DNA of 64,000 bases from Actinoplanes sp. L3-i22. Lineage in GTDB: Bacteria > Actinomycetota > Actinomycetes > Mycobacteriales > Micromonosporaceae. The notes under the pieces were generated by a model, which saw only the letters and a list, made by a program, of their open reading frames with translations, did not search any database and was not told where the DNA came from. This document shows positions 8,072-16,122 of this stretch, in pieces (position 1 is the first letter of the stretch; each line of letters starts with the position of its first letter). Made by a program: the position numbers and the translations under genes. The DNA is taken from NCBI RefSeq assembly GCF_019704555.1, contig NZ_AP024745.1, forward strand, positions 7,386,501 through 7,450,500, in the 5' to 3' direction.

Positions 8072-10735
8072 TCATGATGAAGCTCTCACCAGGTCGGCCC
8101 GCAGCTCGTGCCGGCCGGTGACGCCGATCTTGCGGTAGACCCGGGACAGGTGGGTGCCGACGGTCCGGGCCGAGAGGAACAGCCGCTCGGCGATCAGCCG
8201 GTTGTTCAGCCCGGCCGCGGCCAGCTCGGCCACCTGCCGCTCCTGGGCGGTCAGCGCGGTCACCGGCGTGTCAGGGCCGCCCGGCGCGCCGACGGCGATC
8301 TCCCGGTGGGCGAGCTCGGCGCTGCCGGTCGCACCGAGCCGGGTGAAGATCTCCGCGGCCGTGCTGAGCGCGGCCCGGGCGTCGCGGGTGCTGCGGTTGC
8401 GGCGCAGCCACACCCCGTGGTGCAGGTGGGCGAGCCCGTGCTCGTGCGGCCACCGCGCCCCGGCCGGGTCCCCGGCGGCCCGGCGGAACCCGTCCTCGTC
8501 CTCGCCCAGCAACGCCCCGCCGAGCGCCAGCAGGATCCGCATCCGAGGTCCGGGATCGGCCCCGGCCGCCCGCCGGACCTGGTCCAGCACGGGTCGTGCG
8601 TCGTCGTGCCGTCCGCTGCGCGCCGCCGCGGCCGCCAGGTCGGCCACGGCACGGGCGGACAGGTACGGATGCAACGGCCGCCCGTCCTGGCCGAACATCG
8701 ACCGCAGGTACCGGTAGCCGCTGTCGTGATCCCCGTCGTTCCCGCAGGCCAGGCCGCAGGCGCGGAGCAGCCGGACGTGCGCCGGCCGGTTGCTCTGCGG
8801 GTCCAGCCGCCGCCAGGTCTCCCGCGCCAGCCGCAGCGCCTGCCCATTCTCGCCGCGCAAGGCGTGCAGCAACGCCCGCAGCGCGGCCAGGCCGACCGCC
8901 ATGGTGGGCATCTCACCGGCCGTGGGCATACTGGCGTACCGGTGCGCGAGCTCCCACTCGCCGGTGTCGAGCAGCGCGTTGACCAGGGCGAGCTGCATCC
9001 CGAAGCCGGGCGACGGCGAGTCCTCGAACAGGTCGCCGGCGAGCGCGCGGCGCAACGCCGCGACGGCCGGCCGGCTGCGGTCCTCGGTCCAGGCGACCAT
9101 GCCGAACAGCGCCAGGCGGTACCGGTCCCGCCGGCTCAGCGGCGCGCCGTCCGGAGGCAGGCCGGCGGCGTCGCCGAGGACCCGGCCCGGGTGATCCTCC
9201 GGGGCGATGATCTGCCGGACGTACGCCGTGGCGATCGGATCCGGTTCCGGCGCGACGGCGGCGAGCAGCGGGATCAGGCCGAGCCGATGCTCCTCGTCGC
9301 CGGTCAGCCAGGCGGCGGTCGCGGCGAGCGCGGCCAGGTCGAGCGCGTTGCGCGGGCCCGGCCCGCCGGGGCGCGGCACACCGGCGAGGATGCCGTAGGC
9401 CTCGTGCGGCCGGCCGCTCCACAACGTGGCCGCGGCCGCCGGCCAGGCCGCCTCGGCGAGCAGGTCGGGGTCGCCGGTCAGGTCCCGCACCCGGGCGTAC
9501 AGCTCGGTGGCCCAGGCCGTGTCGCGCAGGTCGCGGGCGTCGGCGACGGCCCGGACCAGACGGCGCGCCGCCTCACCGGGCACCGGCGACCGGTCCGCCG
9601 ACTGCTGCATGGCCGCGGTGGCCCGGTAGAGCTCCCCGCGGTCGCGGAAGATCCCCGCGGCGGCCTCCAGCCCGGCCGCGACCTGTTCGTCCGCGCCGGA
9701 TCCGGCGGCGGCCAGCTGCCCGGCCCGCTGCTCCGGAACGGCGATCAGCACCGCCGCGAGGTCCCGGTGCGCCCGCACGCGCAGGTGGATCGACGCCGAC
9801 CGATAGGCCGCCTCGGACACCAACGGATGAGAAAAAACCATGTCCTTTCCGGTACGGGCGACGAGCCCCGCCGACAGCGCCGCACGCCACCCGCCGGCAT
9901 CGGTAACCCGCGCGGCACGGCCGATCAGCTCCGGGTCGGCCGGGACACCGGCGGCGGCCAGATACCGCAGCAGCACCCGGGCATCGGCCGGCAGCCGGCC
10001 GATCTCGGCGCCGAACACGGACAGCAGCCCACCCGCGAGCGAACCCGGATCGCCCAGCTCGATCAGCGCCGCCGGATTCCCGCCGGCCCGGTGCCGGACC
10101 GCCGCCCGGTCCGCAGCCGTCAGCGGGCGGCCACGCCCGGCGATCAGCCGGTCGGCGTCTTCGCGGCCCAGCGGCGACAACTCCAGGACCGGCAGGCCGG
10201 CCAGCGGACCCGGCAGCGGGGCCCGGCTCGCGGCCAGCACGGCCACCGACGGTACCGCCGACAACCGCGCCACCGTGGCGAGCACCCGCGGATCGAGGTG
10301 GTCCGCGTCGTCGACCACGATCAGCACCGGCGACCCGGCCGCGATCGCCGTGACGGCCGCCGCCACGACCGATGGCAGCTCGCTGTGGTGCGGCGCCCGG
10401 GTGCCCGGTTCGAGGCCGAGAAAGGCCAGCGCCGGCCCGCCGATCGCGGCCGGCAGCGCGGCGAGGTCGTGCCGCACCGCCAGGAGCAGGTGCAGATACG
10501 GCCGTTGCGCGGGGCCGGCCGACCCGGCCAGGGTGAGCACGCGATGCCGGCCGGCGCGACGGGCCGGCTGGATGCCGGCGGCGAGCAGACTCGACCGGCC
10601 GGAGCCACGGCCGCCGGTGATCACCAGCGCCGGGCGGTCACCGGGCGGGGCCGCCAGCAGGCGGGTGATCCTGGCGAGCTCGACATCGCGGCCGGTCAGC
10701 TGCTCGCCGGCCGATGACGACGTCATGGGGTGCAT
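8072..10735 (-). CDS. LAL-type LuxR transcriptional regulator (second copy)
   Basis: 887 residues with the same architecture as 3121-5793: an N-terminal RDVELARI lead-in, Walker A GGRGSGRSSLL, Walker B LIVVDDADHL, a long helical middle and a C-terminal LuxR domain with NNRLIAERLFLSARTVGTHLSRVY. Length and layout mark it as a paralogue of the first LAL gene. It begins 12 bp after the stop of the truncated XRE-NB-ARC gene and ends about 40 bp before the full-length one, so all four genes appear to be one operon on the minus strand. A start at 10726 (Met4) is possible. Confidence 0.88.
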   Translation of the reverse strand: MHPMTSSSAGEQLTGRDVELARITRLLAAPPGDRPALVITGGRGSGRSSLLAAGIQPARRAGRHRVLTLAGSAGPAQRPYLHLLLAVRHDLAALPAAIGGPALAFLGLEPGTRAPHHSELPSVVAAAVTAIAAGSPVLIVVDDADHLDPRVLATVARLSAVPSVAVLAASRAPLPGPLAGLPVLELSPLGREDADRLIAGRGRPLTAADRAAVRHRAGGNPAALIELGDPGSLAGGLLSVFGAEIGRLPADARVLLRYLAAAGVPADPELIGRAARVTDAGGWRAALSAGLVARTGKDMVFSHPLVSEAAYRSASIHLRVRAHRDLAAVLIAVPEQRAGQLAAAGSGADEQVAAGLEAAAGIFRDRGELYRATAAMQQSADRSPVPGEAARRLVRAVADARDLRDTAWATELYARVRDLTGDPDLLAEAAWPAAAATLWSGRPHEAYGILAGVPRPGGPGPRNALDLAALAATAAWLTGDEEHRLGLIPLLAAVAPEPDPIATAYVRQIIAPEDHPGRVLGDAAGLPPDGAPLSRRDRYRLALFGMVAWTEDRSRPAVAALRRALAGDLFEDSPSPGFGMQLALVNALLDTGEWELAHRYASMPTAGEMPTMAVGLAALRALLHALRGENGQALRLARETWRRLDPQSNRPAHVRLLRACGLACGNDGDHDSGYRYLRSMFGQDGRPLHPYLSARAVADLAAAAARSGRHDDARPVLDQVRRAAGADPGPRMRILLALGGALLGEDEDGFRRAAGDPAGARWPHEHGLAHLHHGVWLRRNRSTRDARAALSTAAEIFTRLGATGSAELAHREIAVGAPGGPDTPVTALTAQERQVAELAAAGLNNRLIAERLFLSARTVGTHLSRVYRKIGVTGRHELRADLVRASS

Positions 10736-10747
10736 GAGCCCAGTCGA

Positions 10748-11965
10748 TCACCAGGGCGGCAGGCCGCACCAGGAAGGAGCCATGAAGTTTCGTTGCGCGC
10801 GGGCGTGTTCGGCACCGGCGTACAGGCGCAGCAGCTCGGGAATCTCCAGGCGGCCGTCGGGCCGCCGGCGCACCAGGTTGAGCTCGGCCAACTCGTCCAC
10901 CGAGGTCCGCTCCGCCGTCGGCGCCGGGTCCGGTTCGCCGCTCATCGCCAGCCGGTGCAGCAGTCGTCGCGCGGGCCCGGTGGCCTGCCGGTAGGAGAGC
11001 CGGAACGCGGCCGTGAGTCCCAGGTCGCCCGCGACCAGCGTGTCGAGTCGCCGCTCCGGCGCCGCCAGCCGGTTCAGCAGGTCCCGCGGCGTCCAGCCCG
11101 GCCGGCTGAGCAGCCGGTTCCCGGCGATCCGCAGGGCCAGCGGGAGGTTGCCGCACAGCCCCGCGATCCGCCGCAGCACGTCGTCGGCGGTGGCCTCGTG
11201 GTCCTCGACGATGGCGGCGAGCAGCCGGACCGCGTCGTCGGCGGGCAGCGCGTCGACGGTCAGCCGGCGCACGCCGTCGAGCCCGCTCAGCCTCCGGCGG
11301 CTGGTGACCAGCACGACGGCCGAACCCGCCGGGGGCAGGAGCGGCCGGACCTGGCTCTCGCCGGCGGCGTTGTCGAGGACGACGACCCACCGCTGCCCGT
11401 CGAGCATGCGGTGCCACAGCGCCGCCGCTTCGGCCGGGTTCCCGGGCACCGCGCGGATCCCCGGGTCGGCCGCCCGCAGCAGCCGCCCGAGGACGGTCAC
11501 CGGCTCCGGCGGCGCGACGTCGAGGCCGTGCAGGTCGACGAAGAAGTACCGGTCGGCGGGGCAGGCCCGGGCGGCCCGGACGGCCAGCGTGGTCTTGCCC
11601 GTACCCGGCGCCCCGCTGATCAGTACGGCCGGCGCCGGCCGCTCCGCCGTCCAGCGGGCGAGCCGGTCGCGCTCGGCGGCGCGCCCGGTGAAGTCGAGGA
11701 CCTGCCGGGGCAGCGGAAGGCCACCGGCGACCGCCGGGCCGGCCCGGGCCGCGGCCCGCAGCGCCGAGCGATCGTCGCCCACCAGGCCCAGCCCGTCGGC
11801 GAGCACCTCCACCGTGCGGGCCCGGGGGCTGCGGCTCACCCCGCGTTCCAGGTCGCTGATCGCCCGGTCGCTGACCCCGGACGCCGCGGCCAGTTGCGGC
11901 AGGGTCAGGTCAGCGGCCACCCGCAGCTGCCGCAGCAGCGCCCCGAACGTCCGATCCCCGGCCAT
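10748..11965 (-). CDS. XRE HTH - NB-ARC protein, truncated copy lacking the TPR half
   Basis: 405 residues against 742 in the paralogue. The XRE domain (1-60) and NB-ARC (P-loop ISGAPGTGKTTL near 115, then WVVVLDN) are intact, and similarity runs to the winged-helix segment PELLRLYAGAEHARA. The expected 350 residues of TPR repeats are absent. The frame instead runs into about 14 residues translated from what is, in the other copy, the start of the downstream LuxR gene. I infer a deletion that removed the sensor half and fused the remainder to the spacer. It may be a remnant, or it may still act as a DNA-binding ATPase without its sensor. It is the promoter-proximal gene of the four-gene array. 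Confidence 0.85.
   Translation of the reverse strand: MAGDRTFGALLRQLRVAADLTLPQLAAASGVSDRAISDLERGVSRSPRARTVEVLADGLGLVGDDRSALRAAARAGPAVAGGLPLPRQVLDFTGRAAERDRLARWTAERPAPAVLISGAPGTGKTTLAVRAARACPADRYFFVDLHGLDVAPPEPVTVLGRLLRAADPGIRAVPGNPAEAAALWHRMLDGQRWVVVLDNAAGESQVRPLLPPAGSAVVLVTSRRRLSGLDGVRRLTVDALPADDAVRLLAAIVEDHEATADDVLRRIAGLCGNLPLALRIAGNRLLSRPGWTPRDLLNRLAAPERRLDTLVAGDLGLTAAFRLSYRQATGPARRLLHRLAMSGEPDPAPTAERTSVDELAELNLVRRRPDGRLEIPELLRLYAGAEHARAQRNFMAPSWCGLPPW
10766..10789. repeat. Junction repeat copy 2 (paired with 5776-5799)
   Basis: The same 24-nt sequence with two differences. Here it encodes the aberrant last residues (NFMAPSWCGL) of the truncated XRE-NB-ARC gene. In copy 1 the equivalent bases begin the next gene (MLPSWCRPG). 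Confidence 0.7.
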
Positions 11966-12020
11966 GTCCCAGCAGCCTGACAGGTCCGCGGCAGCCGGTC
12001 GTCGGGTCGTGACGCACGGC

Positions 12021-14120
12021 TCAGCCGAGGGTCTGTTCCAGGTCCAGCTGCCATCGGTACGGGTTGGGCCCGGTCGGCGCGCGCGGCGGCAGGGCGGCCC
12101 CGGGCAGCGTGAAACTGATCCGGGTGCCGGCCCCGGCCGGGTTGTCGGTGGCCGCGATCGTGCCGCCGTGGCGTTCCACGATCCGCTTGCAGATGGCCAG
12201 CCCCAGCCCGGTCCCGGTGTAGCCGGCGTCCCGGTGGGCGCGGTGGAAGTTGCCGAAGACCGCGTCGTGCTGGCCGGCCGGGATGCCGATGCCGTTGTCG
12301 GTGATCTCGACCCGGACCAGCCCCGGCTCGGCCGGATCGGCGCCGGTGGTGACGGTGATCGCCGGCGTGACGCCCGGGGCGGTGTACTTGATGGCGTTGC
12401 CGATCAGGTTCTCCAGCAGTTGCCGGATCAGCACCGGATCGCCGTCGACCGGGGCCAGCCCGCCGAACTCGAACGACGGCACGGCGACCCCGGCGCTCTG
12501 CGCGTGGTCGGCCCGCCCGGCGGTGATGTCCTCGACCAGCGCGTCGAGGTCGCAGGGCATCCGGATCAGGGTGGCGTCGCGCGCGGTGGTGTAGGCGAGC
12601 AGGTCGTCGATGAGGGCGCGCATCCGGGTCGAGGCCCGCTGGATGCGGGTGATGCCGTCGACCAGGGCGTCCGGGTCGTCGAGGTCCTGCAGCAGGGCCT
12701 CGCTCCAGCCCTCGACGGTGGCCAGCGGGTTGAGCAGGTCGTGCGCGACGACACCGGCGAAGTTCGCCAGCTCGTCGCGGTGCCGCCGGTCCGCGGTGAT
12801 GTCGTGCAGGGCCACCACGGCGTACTTGCGGTCGTAGATCTGCCCGGGCATCAGCACCGCGTTGACCTTGACGATCCGGCCCTCGGGGACGCCGTCGTTG
12901 CGGATCATGAGTTCGAGCGGGTCGAGGTGCTCCCCGGCGAGCACCCGCTTGTGCGGCAGGTCCTGCTCGGCGACCGGCGTGCCGTCCAGGTGGAAGACGC
13001 CGTAGTAGCTGGCCGCCTCGACGTGCGCGCCGGGGCTGGTGAAGCCGCCGAGCATCCGGGCGATGGCCGGGTTGCGCACCAGGAACTCGCCCTGCTCGTC
13101 GACGACGCCGATGCCCTCGCTGATCGACTCGATCACAGTGGTCAGCAGTTGCGCCTGTTCACGCAGCCGGGTGGTGAGGGCGTCGCGTTCCTCGCGCGAC
13201 ACCGCCAGCGCCAGGCCGACGACCGCGATGGTGCCGACGAACAACTGGGCGACCAGGGCCCGTACCGAATGGGAGGGAATTGATGCGAACGGACCGTCGC
13301 CGTTGAGCGTGAACAGCACCGCCACCGTGCCGAACACCAGGTCGTGCAGCACCACGAAGGTGACGCCCAGCCGCAGCCCGGCCCACACCGTCAGGGCGAT
13401 CAGCGCGAACGCCGCGGGCAGCGAGTCCGCGACACCGAACATCAGGTAGTAGGCGAGCACGGACGAGACGATCAGCGCCGCGTACTCGATCCGCCGCCCG
13501 GCCGGCAGCGCGGGCCAGGGCATCCGCCGGTGCTGCCACGCCCGCCGGACGAGGTCGCCGACCCGCCGGCTCGCGATCCCGATCAGCAGGATGCTGACCA
13601 CGTTGCGGATCAGCCAGATGACCGAGGCCAGCGCGGGCCAGCGCCCGTCGAGCAGCCACACCCCGGCCGGGCCGATCACCGCGCCGGGGCCGCTCGCGAC
13701 GGCGGCCGCGGCGATCAGCCGCCACAGCTGCCGGGACCGGGACCGCCCCTGGCCGTCGTCGCCGCCGGCCGCGTCCTCCGGCAGCCAGCGCCGGAACAGG
13801 GCGGTGAACAGGTAGGCCTGGGTCAGGTTGGCGGCCAGGAAGAACGCCGCCAGGCCCACGCCCGTACCGGTGGCGAGGTTGACCGCCATGGTGATCGCGG
13901 CCAGGCTGAGCAGGTCCAGCCACCGCCATCGGGAGTCCCGCTGCACGACGAACCAGACGGCCAGCAGCCCGGCGGCCGGCCAGACCAGACTGAAGTTCGT
14001 CCAGTCCATCATCGTCAGCCGGCTCAGGCACGTCGCCGCCACGAACAAGATCGAAAATCCGACGGTACGGGCGGACGAACGGCGCAACGTCAGGCCGGTG
14101 TCGCCCAGCGAACGCGCCAT
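12021..14120 (-). CDS. MASE1-PAS sensor histidine kinase
   Basis: 699 residues. The first 300 residues form about eight hydrophobic segments with the MASE1 feel (MDWTNFSLVWPAAGLLAVW near the start), an integral membrane sensor. A PAS segment follows (VIESISEGIGVVDEQGEFL). The HisKA box is FAGVVAHDLLNPLATVEGW with the phospho-accepting His near 455, and the HATPase_c domain carries NLIGNAIKYTAPG, DNGIGIP and GTGLGLAICKRIVERHGG. It autophosphorylates and passes phosphate to a response regulator, but no regulator gene is adjacent. The start has a strong ribosome site (GGGGAGAAG). The ligand is unknown. Confidence 0.92.
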   Translation of the reverse strand: MARSLGDTGLTLRRSSARTVGFSILFVAATCLSRLTMMDWTNFSLVWPAAGLLAVWFVVQRDSRWRWLDLLSLAAITMAVNLATGTGVGLAAFFLAANLTQAYLFTALFRRWLPEDAAGGDDGQGRSRSRQLWRLIAAAAVASGPGAVIGPAGVWLLDGRWPALASVIWLIRNVVSILLIGIASRRVGDLVRRAWQHRRMPWPALPAGRRIEYAALIVSSVLAYYLMFGVADSLPAAFALIALTVWAGLRLGVTFVVLHDLVFGTVAVLFTLNGDGPFASIPSHSVRALVAQLFVGTIAVVGLALAVSREERDALTTRLREQAQLLTTVIESISEGIGVVDEQGEFLVRNPAIARMLGGFTSPGAHVEAASYYGVFHLDGTPVAEQDLPHKRVLAGEHLDPLELMIRNDGVPEGRIVKVNAVLMPGQIYDRKYAVVALHDITADRRHRDELANFAGVVAHDLLNPLATVEGWSEALLQDLDDPDALVDGITRIQRASTRMRALIDDLLAYTTARDATLIRMPCDLDALVEDITAGRADHAQSAGVAVPSFEFGGLAPVDGDPVLIRQLLENLIGNAIKYTAPGVTPAITVTTGADPAEPGLVRVEITDNGIGIPAGQHDAVFGNFHRAHRDAGYTGTGLGLAICKRIVERHGGTIAATDNPAGAGTRISFTLPGAALPPRAPTGPNPYRWQLDLEQTLG

Positions 14121-14190
14121 CGCAGCTTCTCCCCTCGTCTGCCGTTCGGCCGCCCCCGCCCGAACCTGAGCGTTCCCGGCAACAAAACGA

Positions 14191-15291
14191 TCAGCCGCAG
14201 AGTGCGGCGACGATGAACCGGGCGCGGGCCGCGGCGATGCCGGGCGCGGTGTACTGGATCAGGTTCTCGTCCAGGGTGACCTGCCGGGTCCCGTCGGCCA
14301 GGTGGAAGGTGTAGGTACTGTGCCCGATCACGGTCCCGGTGTGCCCCCAGGCCGGGCCGCAGGGCAGTGCCGCGTACGAGAGACCGAGCCCGTTGGGCGT
14401 GCCCGTCGTCATCTCGGCGAGCTGCGCCGGCGGCAGCAGTCGCCCGGCCAGCAGCGCCCGGTAGAACACGTTCACGTCGTGCGGCGTGGACACCATCGCG
14501 CCGGCCGCCCAGCCCCAGGACATGTCGTAGTCGGTGAAGTCGCGCGGGAGCCCGTCGGCCATCTGGACGTAGGCGCGATCGTGCGGCCCGCGCAGGCCGG
14601 CCCGCGTACCGGGAAAATAGGTGTGTCCCAGCCGCAGCGGCCGCAGGATGCGCCGGTCGACCTCGGCGGCGACGGTGTGCCCGGTGACCTTCTCCACGAG
14701 CATCCCGGCGAGGATGTAGTCGGTGTTCGAGTAGTGGTAGGCCGCGCCGGGCTCACCGGTGCGCGGCTGCGCGAGCCCGATGGCGGCCAGCTCTGCCGGT
14801 CGGAACGTCCGGTGGCGGTTCGCCTCGAAGTCGGCCTCGGTGCGGAAGATCCCGTCCGGGTAGTCGCCGATCCCGCTGTAGTGCCCCAGCAGCATCCGCA
14901 CGGTCGTCCGGGCGCCCAGATCGGCCGGCAGGACACCGGGCAGGTAGTCGGCGACCGGCACGTCCAGCCCGACCCGGCGCTCGGCGACGAGTTGCAGCAC
15001 GGTCGTCGCGACGAACGTCTTGGTGACGCTGCCGATCCGGTGCTCCAGCCCCGGTCGCGCCGGCCGTCCGGTCCGCAGGTCGGCGACCCCGGCGGCGCCG
15101 CCCCAGACCGCGGAGCCGACCCGGACCTCGGCCACCAGCCCCGGCATCCCCGCGGCGTGCTCAGCCTCCAGCAGCCCCTGCAACTCGGCGAACGAGCTGG
15201 TCACGGCCGCGGCGGGCGCGATGGTCGCACCGGTCGCGAGAAGTCCGGCCACGGCCCCGGCCAGGAGCCGATTGATGATCGTCATAGACAT
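14191..15291 (-). CDS. Secreted serine hydrolase (class C beta-lactamase / D-Ala-D-Ala carboxypeptidase family)
   Basis: 366 residues with a Sec signal peptide (hydrophobic run LLAGAVAGLLATGATIAPAAA). Motifs: SVTK (nucleophile Ser and general-base Lys), YSN, and a terminal HTG in WGHTGTVIGHSTY. This is the penicillin-binding/beta-lactamase-like fold used by R61-type DD-peptidases and esterases. A -10-like TAGGGT 6 bases before the ATG and no ribosome site point to a leaderless transcript. It ends 70 bp from the start of the histidine kinase gene. The substrate (peptidoglycan stem peptide or ester) cannot be told. A paralogue sits at 56474. Confidence 0.87.
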   Translation of the reverse strand: MSMTIINRLLAGAVAGLLATGATIAPAAAVTSSFAELQGLLEAEHAAGMPGLVAEVRVGSAVWGGAAGVADLRTGRPARPGLEHRIGSVTKTFVATTVLQLVAERRVGLDVPVADYLPGVLPADLGARTTVRMLLGHYSGIGDYPDGIFRTEADFEANRHRTFRPAELAAIGLAQPRTGEPGAAYHYSNTDYILAGMLVEKVTGHTVAAEVDRRILRPLRLGHTYFPGTRAGLRGPHDRAYVQMADGLPRDFTDYDMSWGWAAGAMVSTPHDVNVFYRALLAGRLLPPAQLAEMTTGTPNGLGLSYAALPCGPAWGHTGTVIGHSTYTFHLADGTRQVTLDENLIQYTAPGIAAARARFIVAALCG

Positions 15292-15347
15292 GGCCCGACC
15301 CTAGAAAAGCAGGGCCCAGCCGGAATCCGGTGAATCCCCGACCACAC

Positions 15348-15420
15348 CCCCTAATGCCACTCCCCCGGGACGTGTCGATGACAGGCTGAGGAGAACCACT
15401 GTCCCGCTGATCATTAGGGG
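15348..15420. promoter_or_regulatory. Spaced inverted repeat in a divergent intergenic region
   Basis: CCCCTAATG (15348-15356) and CATTAGGGG (15412-15420) are perfect 9-bp inverted arms 55 bp apart. They lie between the serine hydrolase start (15291) and a possible small membrane ORF (15443). The pair may be an operator for a dimeric regulator of the NarL/LuxR type. Otherwise 15292-15663 holds only that small ORF. Confidence 0.4.
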
Positions 15421-15442
15421 TGACGGCATCGCCAAAGCCCTG

Positions 15443-15607
15443 GTGATCGTGGCCGCGGCGGTGATCCTCGGGATCCTCACCGCGCTCGCCAACCACCTGC
15501 TTCTCGACGACGACACCCCGAAAGCGATGCGGTCCGGGGTGGTGACGGCGGTGGTGGCCGCTCTGGTCCTCGTCTGGCAGGACCGCCGAGGAAAGAACAA
15601 GCGGTAA
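15443..15607 (+). CDS. Possible small two-helix membrane protein
   Basis: The frame is open from 15335 to the stop at 15605-15607. From the first usable GTG (15443) it encodes about 54 residues: a hydrophobic helix (AAAVILGILTALANHLLL), an acidic turn, a second hydrophobic stretch (VVTAVVAALVLVW) and a basic tail DRRGKNKR. The positive-inside pattern is convincing for a membrane protein. There is no ATG, and a GAGGAG sits further upstream (15388), so the true start is unsettled. It could be a chance open frame; function unknown. Confidence 0.38.
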   Translation: MIVAAAVILGILTALANHLLLDDDTPKAMRSGVVTAVVAALVLVWQDRRGKNKR

Positions 15608-15663
15608 CCGGCACACCACGTCCGGGCCAGACCGCGCGGCACGGACCTTCCGAGGTGCTGTGT

Positions 15664-15927
15664 TCAGCCCCGCGGACGGCTCGCCCTGCGCCGCCGCACC
15701 GCTTTCCGCGCTCGGAAGTAGACACTCACCGCGACCGCGAACATCACGCACCCGCCGATGGTCTCCCTGGTGAATGACCAGTCCCCGGTGCCAACCCCGT
15801 ACCCGACCGCCACGATCGAGACCAGGACCTGCGCGGCCAGCAGACTCTGCCAGGTGCCGTCGTCCTCCCCGGCGATCGCCGGCGGGTCCGCCGCGCCTGG
15901 AGCAGTTCCGGCCGGCTCCGCCGTCAT
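15664..15927 (-). CDS. Small predicted membrane protein
   Basis: 87 residues: a polar, proline/alanine-rich head, two hydrophobic segments (LLAAQVLVSIVAVGYGVG and TIGGCVMFAVAVSVYF) and an arginine-rich tail. GAAGGGC 7 bases upstream supports the ATG. No family recognised. It stands alone, facing the HEXXH protein gene at 16123. Confidence 0.6.
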   Translation of the reverse strand: MTAEPAGTAPGAADPPAIAGEDDGTWQSLLAAQVLVSIVAVGYGVGTGDWSFTRETIGGCVMFAVAVSVYFRARKAVRRRRASRPRG

Positions 15928-16122
15928 GGCATTTCGCCCTTCTGCCCAGCTCGTTGATCAGAGTCGTCGAAGTGTTGCGACCGGTTCACAAAGTATTTCA
16001 GCGCGGCCGGGCGAGCGCCTTCGCCCGATCGTGGCCGCCGGGCCTCATCGGACAGCGCGCCTCGTCCGTTCGGGCTGGTATCTCTGTCGACTGGTTTGGC
16101 GACACAGGTATGTACCAGCACG

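Noticed and set aside
6034..8121. Long frame opposite the XRE-NB-ARC gene
   Set aside because: Shadow of a gene with intact XRE and P-loop motifs on the minus strand.
15348..15420. A transposon end pair
   Set aside because: The 9-bp arms are only 55 bp apart with no transposase gene, so an operator is more likely.
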